The notes below the pieces were generated by a model that was not told the DNA's origin, ran no database searches, and saw only the letters and a list, made by a program, of their open reading frames with translations. Shown here in pieces: positions 32,406-42,670 of a stretch of DNA of 64,000 nucleotides; within the stretch, counting starts at the first letter, position 1; each line of letters opens with the position of its first letter. Both the position numbers and the translations under genes were made by a program. Origin of the DNA: Ephemerocybe angulata (Eukaryota; Basidiomycota; Agaricomycetes; Agaricales; Psathyrellaceae); assembly GCA_013368325.1 (NCBI GenBank), contig JAACJK010000170.1, positions 124,001 through 188,000 of the forward strand, in the 5' to 3' direction.

Positions 32406-34155
32406 ACCCACCGCGATCGATATGAATATGGTGGCTATAAGCTAGATGGCCATGTCAATGCTCACACGGGAGAAAGAGCTTGGAGACGATATCTGGGGGT
32501 GCGAGGCTGAGCTCCATGCATGAGTGGGGACGAAACTTTCTATATATCGCAAGGAAAGGTGCGTTGCTTATCTGTGCTTCATATGTTTCGTCCATGGTAC
32601 CACTCTTATAGAATATATAGGCACTCTTGGCCTTCTCTGTGAACAGGACCGAGCCCTCTGGGCACGCTTACTGAGGATCGCCGTTTCCCGGGGTCGACGC
32701 TGAGGATTCGCGCGGATGACAGCACAAGTTCATGAAACACTCTGAAATGAGCTGACCGGCCATACCACGACTACGCCCTCCTCAACCGTCGGCGCGTTAC
32801 TTCTAGCATAACTCACGCTGTGCCCGTTCTCGACGTCGAGAAAGCGGGAGATCGTGACAACCAAGCCCGGCGTTGGAGAGACGGGTCGCGGAGAACGGGA
32901 GATATGAAGCGAAGAATGCAGCGCGACAAGGTTTGGAGGTGTTGGAAGTGGGTATCGATGGGCAGGGGGGATGGGGGTCGGCTGTGGATATCGATGGGGA
33001 ACAGAACGGAGGTCGTTGTCGGCTTGCAATCAGACGCTGACCTTTCCTACTCCCCCCTCTTGTTACTTATCGTTGTGTAATCTGAGTATGCTGCTGACTG
33101 CAAGCTGGGAGGAAGGATCAGGCTGATCCTTGCTGCCAATGGTGTATCCCTTCTTTTTCTTCAGTTTTGTGGGTGGACGCTGTCGAGTAGAAACGATTTA
33201 AATGTCTGTGCACGTCACTGCGCTAGGGCGTTTGGAAGGCATTACTTCAATTCATCTGTACGATGTAGCGGAACGCGATAGACGCCCGATGCTACCTCAC
33301 GACGACTCGCCTTGCTTCAAGTTCAAGGCTCAAGGCTGAAGAGAAGTCAATGTGCAGTTCCATGTTGAAGTGCACAAGCTAGCGTGGGAGGTCGTGAAAA
33401 CTAATCATAAATGCGATTGTTACCTTGTACCGATACCCCCGATTTACTATCTTTGACGCACACATCTAGAGACTTAAACTCTCCACAAATCAAAATTGAG
33501 AACCAGTAGGTGTATCCTAGCTAGCTCAGGTACGAAGACAATTGAGTGCCCGAATTGACGATCCCAAACTGGATGGGTCGGCTCCAAACATACGGCTGAC
33601 GGGCGCTTATTCATTTTCAATAGCTGCAGCCATTATTGAGCGCTCAGGGCAGATCAACTTCTCACTGGGATTGAAGCCCTTTTCAATGAGAAAATAGAAC
33701 GCTTTAAATTGAGTCTCAAGGCCCGATTGACTCAAGAGGTCAGGGCGTCACTGGCATATGCGTCGAACTGATCATGAAGCGCCGAGAAGCATGTCCAGAT
33801 AAGGATCACTGCTGACAGGCGTGCGTGTGATCATCACCGCAGGAAGCCCCCCTAATCGACGAGATGACAATGTAGAACTATATGGTATCAAGGACCTTGA
33901 CTCCAGAATGCCTTGTATTCTTGGAATACAAGGCTTGGGTGATATTATACTAGTAAGGAAGTGATATGTCGGGAGTAAGCTTTACAGTATAAGAGAGTGG
34001 TTGTAGGATACTTGATCAAAGCCTAAGAACAATAACATCTCGGTTTGTGTGTGTATGTATGTGTGTGCGTTCTGAGGCCGAACTTGAAAGAATGTCCTTG
34101 GAATGTCCCCCTTTCGACCTCAGAAAACACACACACGCACCCACTGACTGCTCGG
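32406..34155. other. Long intergenic stretch before NLR3
   Basis: No gene recognised. It contains a diverged gggtatcgatgggc-type repeat word near 32950-33000 and a perfect hairpin at 33911-33933 (ccttgtattc, 3-nt loop, gaatacaagg). Confidence 0.5.
34050..34140. repeat. Imperfect inverted repeat upstream of NLR3
   Basis: gtgtgtgcgttctgaggccg and a following cttgaaag face ctttcgacctcagaaaacac/acacacgcac across a short spacer, giving a GT/AC-rich stem about 110 bp before the NLR3 ATG. Confidence 0.45.
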
Positions 34156-34219
34156 AGTCTTTACCATGCCACATGTTCAACATTGGCCGATATGCCATGG
34201 TCTAACTCCTCAGACACTC

Positions 34220-34251
34220 TTCCATCTTACCGCCATCTCCCTTCGGCTGAT
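34220..34251 (+). promoter_or_regulatory. Conserved 5' leader of NLR3
   Basis: cttaccgccatctcccttcg then gctgat directly before the ATG, matching the leaders of NLR1 and NLR2. Confidence 0.55.
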
Positions 34252-37200
34252 ATGGCCTCCGCGAGCGTCAACTTGAAAGAAACCAAGAAACACAGAAGCC
34301 TTGGAACGTGGGCCAAGGATACATTCAACGGACTCATACCCAGTCGATTGACATCTTTTCGGAAACCGTCGAAAGGTGCAGTCCTAGGGTCGTCGGTTCG
34401 AGCCACGTCCCAACAAGGTATGGACATTGGGTCGTTTTATGGATGTGGATCCGAGTCCTGATACGACCTGCAGATCTGAGTCGCAACCTACCGACGGAAC
34501 CTTTGAGGAAACATACTGCGAGCTTGCCAGGATTGCATGGTGTGTAGGCGAAACCTAGGGTGTGCGGGCGCTATACTGATGAATGTACATAGACGCAAAT
34601 CAGATGGGTCATGGGGCGAAGGCTCCCGTAAACGGTACGCCTCTTTTATTTCAGTTCACGCCAATATATGTTCAAGGAAGATTTCTAGAGGGCGACGGTC
34701 GTGCTGAACCTGATCTTCACGTACCTACCGTCGAGTCTGAAACACCCTCTGGGCTGAAAATCACAGTCAATTTCATAGGAACCCTTTTGAAGAAGCTGCC
34801 GGATATAGTGGATGGTAATCCGGTGAAGATAGCCGCGAGTCTCGCCAAGGCAATCGTCGAGATTACAGAGGTGCGTCTGCGGTCACTCGCTTATGTTTGA
34901 TTTGCAGCTGAGAACCTTCTCAGGCGGTGAAGGGCAACATGGACGCAGTTGACCGACGGATCGCTTCCACATGCGCACAGCTGGAAATCGTAAATAGGGC
35001 ACTGGCTGACCCAACGACGTACGACGAGGAGAAGAATATATGGTTGAAACAGTTCAAGAGGTGAATGCCTTCTGAGATACTGTCAATCTAACTCTAACGC
35101 AGCACAGCACCCTGGATGTCGAATTCACGAGGCTCTACCAGCTCAGAAATGGGGGATTAGGCGTCAAGATAATGAACCACGAGGACGAGAAATCCCGTAT
35201 CGCGGACATCTTCGAGCGTATCAACGACGCCAGGATTCAGTTCGAGGTACGATATTACCTTCCTCCAGTGTACAATCTCTCCCTGACCTTCCTCATTAGC
35301 TTGGGACTGCAATTGCGATGTATAAGTTGGGAAGCTCCATTCAAAGTGATCTCAAGGTTGGATTGTTCTATTCTGATCTCTCCTCAACCGTATAGCTGAC
35401 TTTCCCCAGTCGCTCCTCTTGGATCGTCTTAAGGCTTCGCGCAGGGCCGATCACAAGTATCACCTTGGGCCTAAGGACCGGGAGAGGCTTGGACGCACCG
35501 TTTGCACACCCGGCACACGTGTCGACATTCTCAGCGGTGCTGTCTCATGGGCCAATGATCACTCTACAGAGAGTCCTAGCGTTTACTGGGTTTTTGGGCC
35601 TGCAGGCTCGGGCAAGAGCACGATTGCGTTTACGCTGGCGCGTCGTTTCGAGCTAACAGGCGACATCAACGACACGATCAAGCTGGGAGGGAACTTCTTC
35701 TGCTCACGGCTGTTCGACGAGACAAGAACCGTCACTCAGATTGTTCCCACCATCGTGTACCACTTGGCGCTTCGCTGTCCGGCATTCGCGGAGACTCTGC
35801 GCGTGAGCGCCAGTTTCGATGTGATTGATCAAGATCCTGCCATCCAACTGAAGGAGCTCCTTGTCGATCCATGGTGCAAATCACGACCGGAGAACGACGA
35901 TGGGTCATCCAACGCCGGGCGTTTCCTCATCGTCGTCGACGCCCTCGACGAGATAGAGGGCAAGGAGGGTTCGGATTTTCTACGTGCTCTGCTCGACGTC
36001 ATCCGCGAGAACAACCTTCCGGGTCTCAAGTTCTTTATCACCAGTCGTTCAGACCCGGATCTCGTCGCCCGCGTCGAGGCATTTGAGCAGAAAAAGTGGT
36101 TTCGGCTCCAAGACGTCGAAGAGGAAGTAGTCAGCGCCGATATAGCGAAATACCTTCAGGCGAACTTCCCCCACCTCAAGGATACTGTCGAGATGAACCG
36201 TCTACTGGCGTTCTCTGGCGCATTGTTCGTCTGTGCGGCGACGCTCGTCAGGTATCTGGGAGTTCTTTCACGGCATGAACAGGGGCAGGCACTGGCGTCT
36301 CTCTTTTTGGAGTCGTCAAACCCGCAGAAGAAGACGCTCAGTGCCACTCGCTTACTGGACGTGCTGTATCACGAGATACTGACCAAGGCTTTCGAAGGAT
36401 TCGACATCGAATTTCGCATTACTCGCCTCAGAGTATTACATACGTTCCTTTCCACTCCAGAACGTACTTCCACCACCACCGTTGCATCGCTCCTTTTTCC
36501 AAAGGACCCAACCGACTCGGAGGGCAACTCACCCGGACTCCCTCCATATACTGTCGAACTCGTGAACGATGTTCTCTTCCGCCTTCATGCCGTTCTCTAC
36601 ACAGACGAGAATCAGCTCGTCCTTTCGTACCACAAGTCTTTTACCGACTTCGTATACGATCAGGATCGCTCGAAGGAGTTCTGCTACAATCAAGCAGCAC
36701 TTCACGAGCGTCTTGCCAAAGGTTGCTTCCAGGTGATGAAGGCAGGCCTCCGATTCAACATCGCGAACATTGCGTCGTCATTCCTGCTCGACAGCGAGAA
36801 TACTGAGCTTTCCACGCTTGTGAAACGCTCCATGACCGACGACTTGGCGTATTCGTGCCGGCAGTGGGCATACCACATCTTGTTTGCGACCCCGGCAACA
36901 GAAGGCGAAATACCAGTGGTTCTGATGCTGTCCGACTTCCTTCAACTCCGTGCCTTGTTCTGGATCGAGGCGATGAATCTTCTCGGGTGCGTAGGTCTGT
37001 GTGACCCGACCTTCAGGGCGGTAGGCTACTGGGTGACAATGGTAAGTCCCGATAGCTAAGCATAGCGCAAAAGCCTGTGGACTGACCAATTCGGACGAGC
37101 AGAAGGACACAGTCATAGCTCGACTTTGTGGAGAGGCAGCCTCGTTCGCGTTGTACTTCAGCGGGAGCCCTGCTTCGTCATCGACCCCCCACCTGTATGT

Positions 37201-37724
37201 GTCTGCGTTGTCAACTTGGCTTGGGAAAGGGGACATCTGTGAGAGGTGGAGGAGGCATTTCCCGAGAATCCCTGGATTTGCCACAAGAGGATCTCATGCA
37301 GGTGCTACGTTAATGGAGATTACTGTTGGAGAGGAAGTCAATGCTATGGCGGTGTCGGGTGATGGGAGGATAATGGCATCCGGCACGCTTGACGGCTTTG
37401 TACGTCTCTGGGATGCAACCACAGGGAAGACTCAGGCTGTGCTGGAAGGCCACAGTGCTCATGTTACGTCCATCATGTTCTCGGGGGAAGGTACTTGGAT
37501 AGCCTCCGGTTCGCACGACGGAACAGTGAGGGTGTGGGATGTGTCGACAGGGAAGGCAAGGGGTGTATTGGAGGGTCACGATGGTGGGGTTACATCCGTT
37601 GCTTTCTCGGGAGATGATACTCGGATTGCCTCTGGATCATGGGATAGAACAGTGAGGGTGTGGGATGCATTGACAGGCCTGGCACTGAGCGTACTGCAGG
37701 GACATCTTCTTTTGGTTACTTCAG

Positions 37725-37732
37725 TCGCATTC
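37725..37732. repeat. 8-bp target-site duplication TCGCATTC
   Basis: Repeated exactly at 40746-40753 on the other side of the element; both copies fit the WD40 coding frame. Confidence 0.9.
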
Positions 37733-37756
37733 GGTGGTTCAGGTTTTTGCGTTGCG

Positions 37757-37870
37757 TTGCGGTAACTTGCATTGATGGGCTTGCGGTGTATAACACGCAA
37801 GTTACCGCAAATGCCTTGATTGCCGCAAGATTTTTGGGATTTGCGGTGACTTGCGTGAGGTTGCGTGTGT
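37757..37870. repeat. Left subterminal TTGCGGT repeats
   Basis: At least eight copies of ttgcggt, accgcaa or close variants in about 110 bp in both orientations; likely transposase-binding sites by analogy with other TIR elements. Confidence 0.6.
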
Positions 37871-38472
37871 TGCGTAGGGCTTCTGGGGAAGGACACGGGG
37901 GTATAATGGGGTGTTGTAGATGTTCAGTAGTCAGTAAATAAGGTATAGCGCATCGTTCTCCCAGCCCAGCCTGTCCTCGATCAGCGGAGAGGTTAAATGA
38001 CTGTGGGAATTGTCTGAGGTGACGCAAAGCACCGCAACGACGTCGTCAATTGTGACTGCTTACCACCACAACAGCGAGCACCGAGGACCAACATCCACTC
38101 AACCAGCAGATACCCAGCGTATCTCGGAAACATTTTTGAGGCTTAGAGAGGCGCGCAAGACGGAGGGTTGGGCATGGGCTTGGGGAACAGGATTGATGGC
38201 CGGTGGTGACCCTCAATAGGGGCGGGGTGGGCTGTGGTAAGTCGTCCGCCTCGAGTATGGCTGGTATATTGGTGTTAACAGGTTCCTAGAGATTGTATCT
38301 GTACATTATAGACCCAATATATGCGCTTTCGCCTACAGACTTTGATTCTTGGAGCGATGTTTTGCTGGGCCATTATAAGCTTCCGTTCCCGATTAGGCGC
38401 CTCGCTCCAAAGATTTTGAGGACTCGACAACCTCTAATAACGCACGTTTTGCCTCACACAGATCATCAAGAC

Positions 38473-39671
38473 ATGAAGAGACTCAAAAGGGCGCTTTTTG
38501 CCTTCTTTTCGGAGGACGAGCAACAGCAACAAGCACCACCAGTGCCCGTTGTGAACCAGCCGCAGTATCAGCACCACCCCATGCAATATCCTCCAATGTA
38601 CCAACCCGCTGCTCCTCCAGGGCATGTATACAGTCCGTATGCGCAACCACCACCCCATATGATGCTCCATGGGTACCATCCAAGCCAATACATGTCTGTT
38701 TCGGCACCGTACATGAATGGTGAGTTCCAACTTCAGGGCTCAAGCAATGCTAGGCTGATAATCTTCGTTCTGGTGTGTCTAGGTTACGGAAATCCAGGAG
38801 CATACAATGTTGGAGTACCTATGCCTTCGTTCAACCCGCCTGAAGCGACGCAACCACCCAAAATGCCGACCATCGAGACCGTTCAACCCGCCGCAACCAG
38901 ACAGCACTTACCCGTGCCCGAACAAGCAAAAATCGCGAAATCCCCAGCCGCAGACAGTCGCAAAAAGGTACCGCAAGCTAGGGACGAACCTCAGGCAGCA
39001 CTAGAGGCAAAGCAGAAGGTCAGCGCTGAATTGGATTCGAGTTCGGACTCGGAAGGAGAATCAGAGGAAGAGGGAATATGTACAGCGGAACCTGGTACGT
39101 CTATAGTGCCTACGACGATATAATGCTCTAAAATATACTAGGAACTGTGCTATACGACTGGCCGAATGGAAAACGAGTTCGAAAATTCGAAACGGAGGAT
39201 GAAGCAAAGCCAAATAACGACCAGGCGAAATGGCAGTTCCGTTCTTATGGTACAAGCAACTGGAACCGCAAAACCACTGAATACTCCGTTGCCATTGGAA
39301 AAGCGAAGACGAGCAAGTGTCTTGGGGTCGACGTATGCCCCAATCCGGCCTGTGCACGCCCAGTGAAGCCCAAAACCGATCCCAGCACTCAGGAGAAGCA
39401 AATTCACGCCGGCTGCGCCCTATGCGGGTCCGGTCCACTTGTCCACCATGACTGTGCCGCCAGGTGCCATCGGTATCGCGCGAAGGATATCAAGACTGGT
39501 GAAGAATACTTCCGCTGGGAGCACGAAGGATATCATGACCACCCACGCCCACCCACGAGCCACCTCTCCGTTTCGGAAACTGCTCACCGAAGCCAAAGAA
39601 GAAGGAACAAGAGAAACTCGCTCACCTTCCGGCCCCAGTCCCAGTCGCAACTCGCCTCACCAGAAAGGTGA
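38473..39671 (+). CDS. GCM-like zinc-finger protein carried by the transposon
   Basis: Exons 38473-38719, 38783-39094 and 39142-39671 (introns of 63 and 47 nt, GTGAGT and GTACGT donors) give about 362 residues. The first two thirds are low complexity, rich in Q, P and Y, then acidic. The C-terminal third has ordered Cys and His residues (CLGVDVCPNPAC, then CALCGSG, HHDCAARC) and ends with WEHEGYHDHPRP, which closely resembles the end of the GCM DNA-binding domain. WRKY-GCM1 type zinc fingers are known both in transcription factors and in transposon proteins. It probably binds DNA; whether it serves the transposon or is a captured host gene is open. The ATG at 38473 is chosen because the frame upstream lacks context for coding. 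Confidence 0.75.
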
Positions 39672-40278
39672 CTATGGATCAACGTTTACAGACAGAGAAA
39701 CGAAGGGGAGAAGGGGAGTCGGACGAAGGATTTATTCCTGGCAGTAAAAAGCGAGCCAAGAAGCATCATGTATCGTAGTATAGCTCTGTCCCCCAAAAGT
39801 GCGAATGAATTGTATATTGATGTTTACTGCTGAACCTGATGCACTCGCCTCACAAGATTCCATATTCACGATGCTCTAGCTACCTTAAATCTAATGTCAA
39901 GTTATCTCCTGAATTCTTTAGGTACTTGTGGAGTGGGGTGCAAAATGGCGGTTGACTTATCAAACTTTGATGGCGCCGTGCACGTCTCAATATGGGCACC
40001 CACCAACTATTCATTGCACCACAGCTGAACCTGATCTCGTCACCTCTCCAAATTTTGTATAATATACCCAGAATATACCTCTAATGTACTTAGCTTGGTT
40101 TTTCCCATTTCCTTTGGGTAGTTTTTGCACGGCGATTAGATTCGTGCCCGGCACACTCCATATTGATGGCACCGTGAGACACAATATGGGATTGTATACT
40201 ACAACGAGAGATACAATATACTAATATACTTCCATAACTAATGTATTCTAAGGTCCCACCTGTAAAGAAAATCTTTTC

Positions 40279-40385
40279 ACGCAAACCCACCGCAAATTGA
40301 AGGTCACCTACCGCAAATTCGATGCAAGTGAACGCAAATAACCGCAAAGTACATGCAGATCACTGCAAGTCAACGCAACTTGACG
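40279..40385. repeat. Right subterminal ACCGCAA repeats
   Basis: Runs of acgcaa, accgcaaa and tgcaagt words, matching in inverted sense the left subterminal region of the element. Confidence 0.6.
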
Positions 40386-40397
40386 CGTGGGAATCAA

Positions 40398-40682
40398 CTA
40401 AGGCTCAACATCAATTCCCTGGTTTGGGGAAGGTGTTGGGTTCCACTGCCCAAAGTCGTTATGTATGAGGTGGGCCATACCATATATATAAAGGTAGTTC
40501 TCATATAGCTCTATTTCATGCTCTAGAGTCTGTGATTTGCCCAACAGTCGCTGGAATTGGACCAACTTTGACATATTATCAGGTATTCCATAGGCACCTC
40601 CTCGCTTTGTTATTTCTATGCTGGTAGACTGTACTGACATATGCTGAGTTATATAACTATGTACGTACGCATCCAGGCCCAA
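40398..40682 (-). CDS. Hypothetical 94-residue frame in the transposon
   Basis: An open minus-strand frame between the right subterminal repeats and the right TIR. It has a natural amino-acid balance (for example ELYENYLYIYGMAHLIHNDF) but no recognised domain. It could be a transposase remnant or chance. Confidence 0.3.
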   Translation of the reverse strand: MGLDAYVHSYITQHMSVQSTSIEITKRGGAYGIPDNMSKLVQFQRLLGKSQTLEHEIELYENYLYIYGMAHLIHNDFGQWNPTPSPNQGIDVEP

Positions 40683-42427
40683 AGATTTTAGTTTTCGTAT
40701 ATTTACCGCAAATTACCGCACCGCAACGCAGAATTTTTGGCCACCTCGCATTCTCAAGGGATGGAACTCAAATTGTGTCCGGGTCGGCCGACAATAAAGC
40801 GAAGGTGTGGAACGTGTCGACAGCCATGGTGAAGAGCGTACTGAAGGGCCACACTCGTCCTGTTACGTCGGTCGCATTTTCGAGGGATGGAACTCGGATT
40901 GTATCCGGGGCGGAGGACGGAACAGTCAGGGTGTGGGATGCTGCGACTGGACTGCAGCAGAGCGTGATGACGAATGACAATGTATTTGCATCTGGGATGG
41001 GGCTTCTTTTTGGGTCACTAATTGGGTGGCGATCCCGCGTGGTGGAGAACGGGAAAGTGAGGCGGAGGCAAGGTCGTGAAGCGAGCGTACTGAAGGGAGG
41101 CACTGATTTGGTTATCTCCGTCGCATTCTCGAGGGATGGAAAGTGGATTGTCTCTGGAGCGCTCGACCCGAAAGTGAGGCTGTGGGATGCATCGACAGGG
41201 CTATTGCTTAGTGAGCTGGAGGGTCACAGACACAAGGTAGCTTCAGTGGCATTCACTGGGGATGGAACCCGGATTGTCTCTTGGTCCTATGACGGAACGG
41301 TGAGGGTTTGGGATGTGGGAACAAAATTGGAGCGAAGCGTACCGAAGCCCGCTCGCGGTATTGTCAAGACAGTTGCATTCTCGAGTGATGGAACTCGGAT
41401 TGTCTCAGGGAGGCTGGGCGGAAAATTGGAGGTGTGGGATGCAACAACGGGACTAGAGCAGATGGTGCTGGAGGCACATTGTGAAGAACTCATGTCAGTG
41501 GCACTATCAGGCGACGGAACTCGGGTTGCCTCTGGGTCGAAAGACGGAACAGTGAAAATATGGGATCTATTGACAGGGATGGCGGTGGGCGTGTTGGAGG
41601 GTCACAGAGACCATGTGCGGTCCGTCGCATTCTCCAGGAATGGAACTCGGATTGTCTCCGGGTCAAGCGACACAACAGTGATGGTGTGGGATGCATCAAC
41701 AAGACTTCTGCTCAGGGTACTGGAGGGTCACAGCAAAGGTGTTGCTTCAGTCGCACTCTCGGGGGATGGAACTCGGGTTGCCTCTGGGTCGGACGACGGT
41801 ACGGTAAGGGTGTGGGATGCAGCGACAGGGCTTCCGCTACTTGTGCTGGAGGGTCACAGCAACGGTGTTGCTTCAGTCGCACTCTCGGGGGATGGAACTC
41901 GGGTTGCCTCTGGGTCGGACGACGGTACAGTAAGGGTGTGGGATGCAGCCTCGACAGGGCTTCCGCTACTTGTGCTGGAGGGTCACAGTAAAGGTGTTAA
42001 TTCAGTCGCATTTTCGGACGATGGAACCCGGCTTGCCTCAGGATCGAATGGCCATACAGTGAAAGTATGGGATGCAGCAACAGGGTTTCTGCTCAACGTA
42101 CTGGAGGGTCACAGGAATTGGGTTGGTTCAGTCGCATTCTCCGATGATGGACGTAGGATTGCTTCTGGGTCTGGGGACACCACAGTGAGGGTTTGGGATC
42201 TCAAACCTCCATCTCCCTTTATGCACGAGAAGGAAGCTGGTTCCAAGACTGGATGGATTCTATCCATACCCGAACGAAACCGCCTCATGTTTGTATCCCC
42301 CCATTTGAAGCTGCCCGAGCCTCCATGCATTCTCCTTATCTCGCCTTGGACACAATCTTCCACTGTCCAGCTGGGTCACGCTACATTGGGCGATGAATGG
42401 CACCACTGCTACTCTCTACCTTCCTAG

Positions 42428-42670
42428 AATCATTTCCGCTTTCTTCATTTTCGTCGCGCATTGCCACTTTGTCGCTGGGTTACACCAGGCTTCTGTATTC
42501 ATTACTTTCATTTTAATTCTCATTCTCCAAGACCCACCCTGAGTGTAGGATCACCCGGTCAGCGATGTCGGCCCAGGTCCTTCCACGCGCAGGCTGTTGC
42601 CCACTTTCACAACCAGCATTTGGAACATCCGAAAAAGACACGTTGCAATTCTACGAATACTAAAAACTTT
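42428..42670. other. Convergent 3' region between NLR3 and P450
   Basis: About 240 bp, shared by the 3' ends of two convergent genes; no other signal recognised. Confidence 0.4.

Larger units (their letters stand above)
37733..40745. mobile_element. 3.0-kb TIR DNA transposon inside NLR3
   Basis: Ends are inverted: both start GGTGG and share a tgcgttgcgktgcggtaa core about 15 bp in (37747-37764 and its counterpart near 40714-40731). Both subterminal regions are crowded with ttgcggt/accgcaa words (37757-37870 and 40279-40385). An 8-bp target duplication is typical of hAT and of the fungal KDZ group; the superfamily is not decided because no transposase was recognised. The element carries a GCM-like gene (38473-39671) and a 94-residue minus-strand frame (40398-40682), so it is probably non-autonomous, or encodes a transposase not recognised here. 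Confidence 0.85.
34252..42427 (+). pseudogene. NLR3: NACHT-WD40 gene interrupted by a transposon
   Basis: Exons: 34252-34417, 34474-34539, 34593-34634, 34689-34870, 34924-35060, 35108-35246, 35300-35356, 35410-37041, 37103 onward. The NACHT domain is intact, with P-loop GPAGSGKST near 35599-35625 and a Walker B-like IVVDALDE. The fourth WD40 repeat stops at 37732, where a 3013-bp element is inserted; translation would run 11 codons into it and end at TAA 37763-37765. After the element the same repeat resumes in frame at 40754 and continues to the TAG at 42425-42427. Apart from the insertion no stop or frameshift was found (about 1574 residues, 15 WD40 units of which the sixth is degenerate, then the C-terminal tail shared with NLR2). 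In its present state it could make only a NACHT protein with about 3.5 WD40 repeats. Confidence 0.9.
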
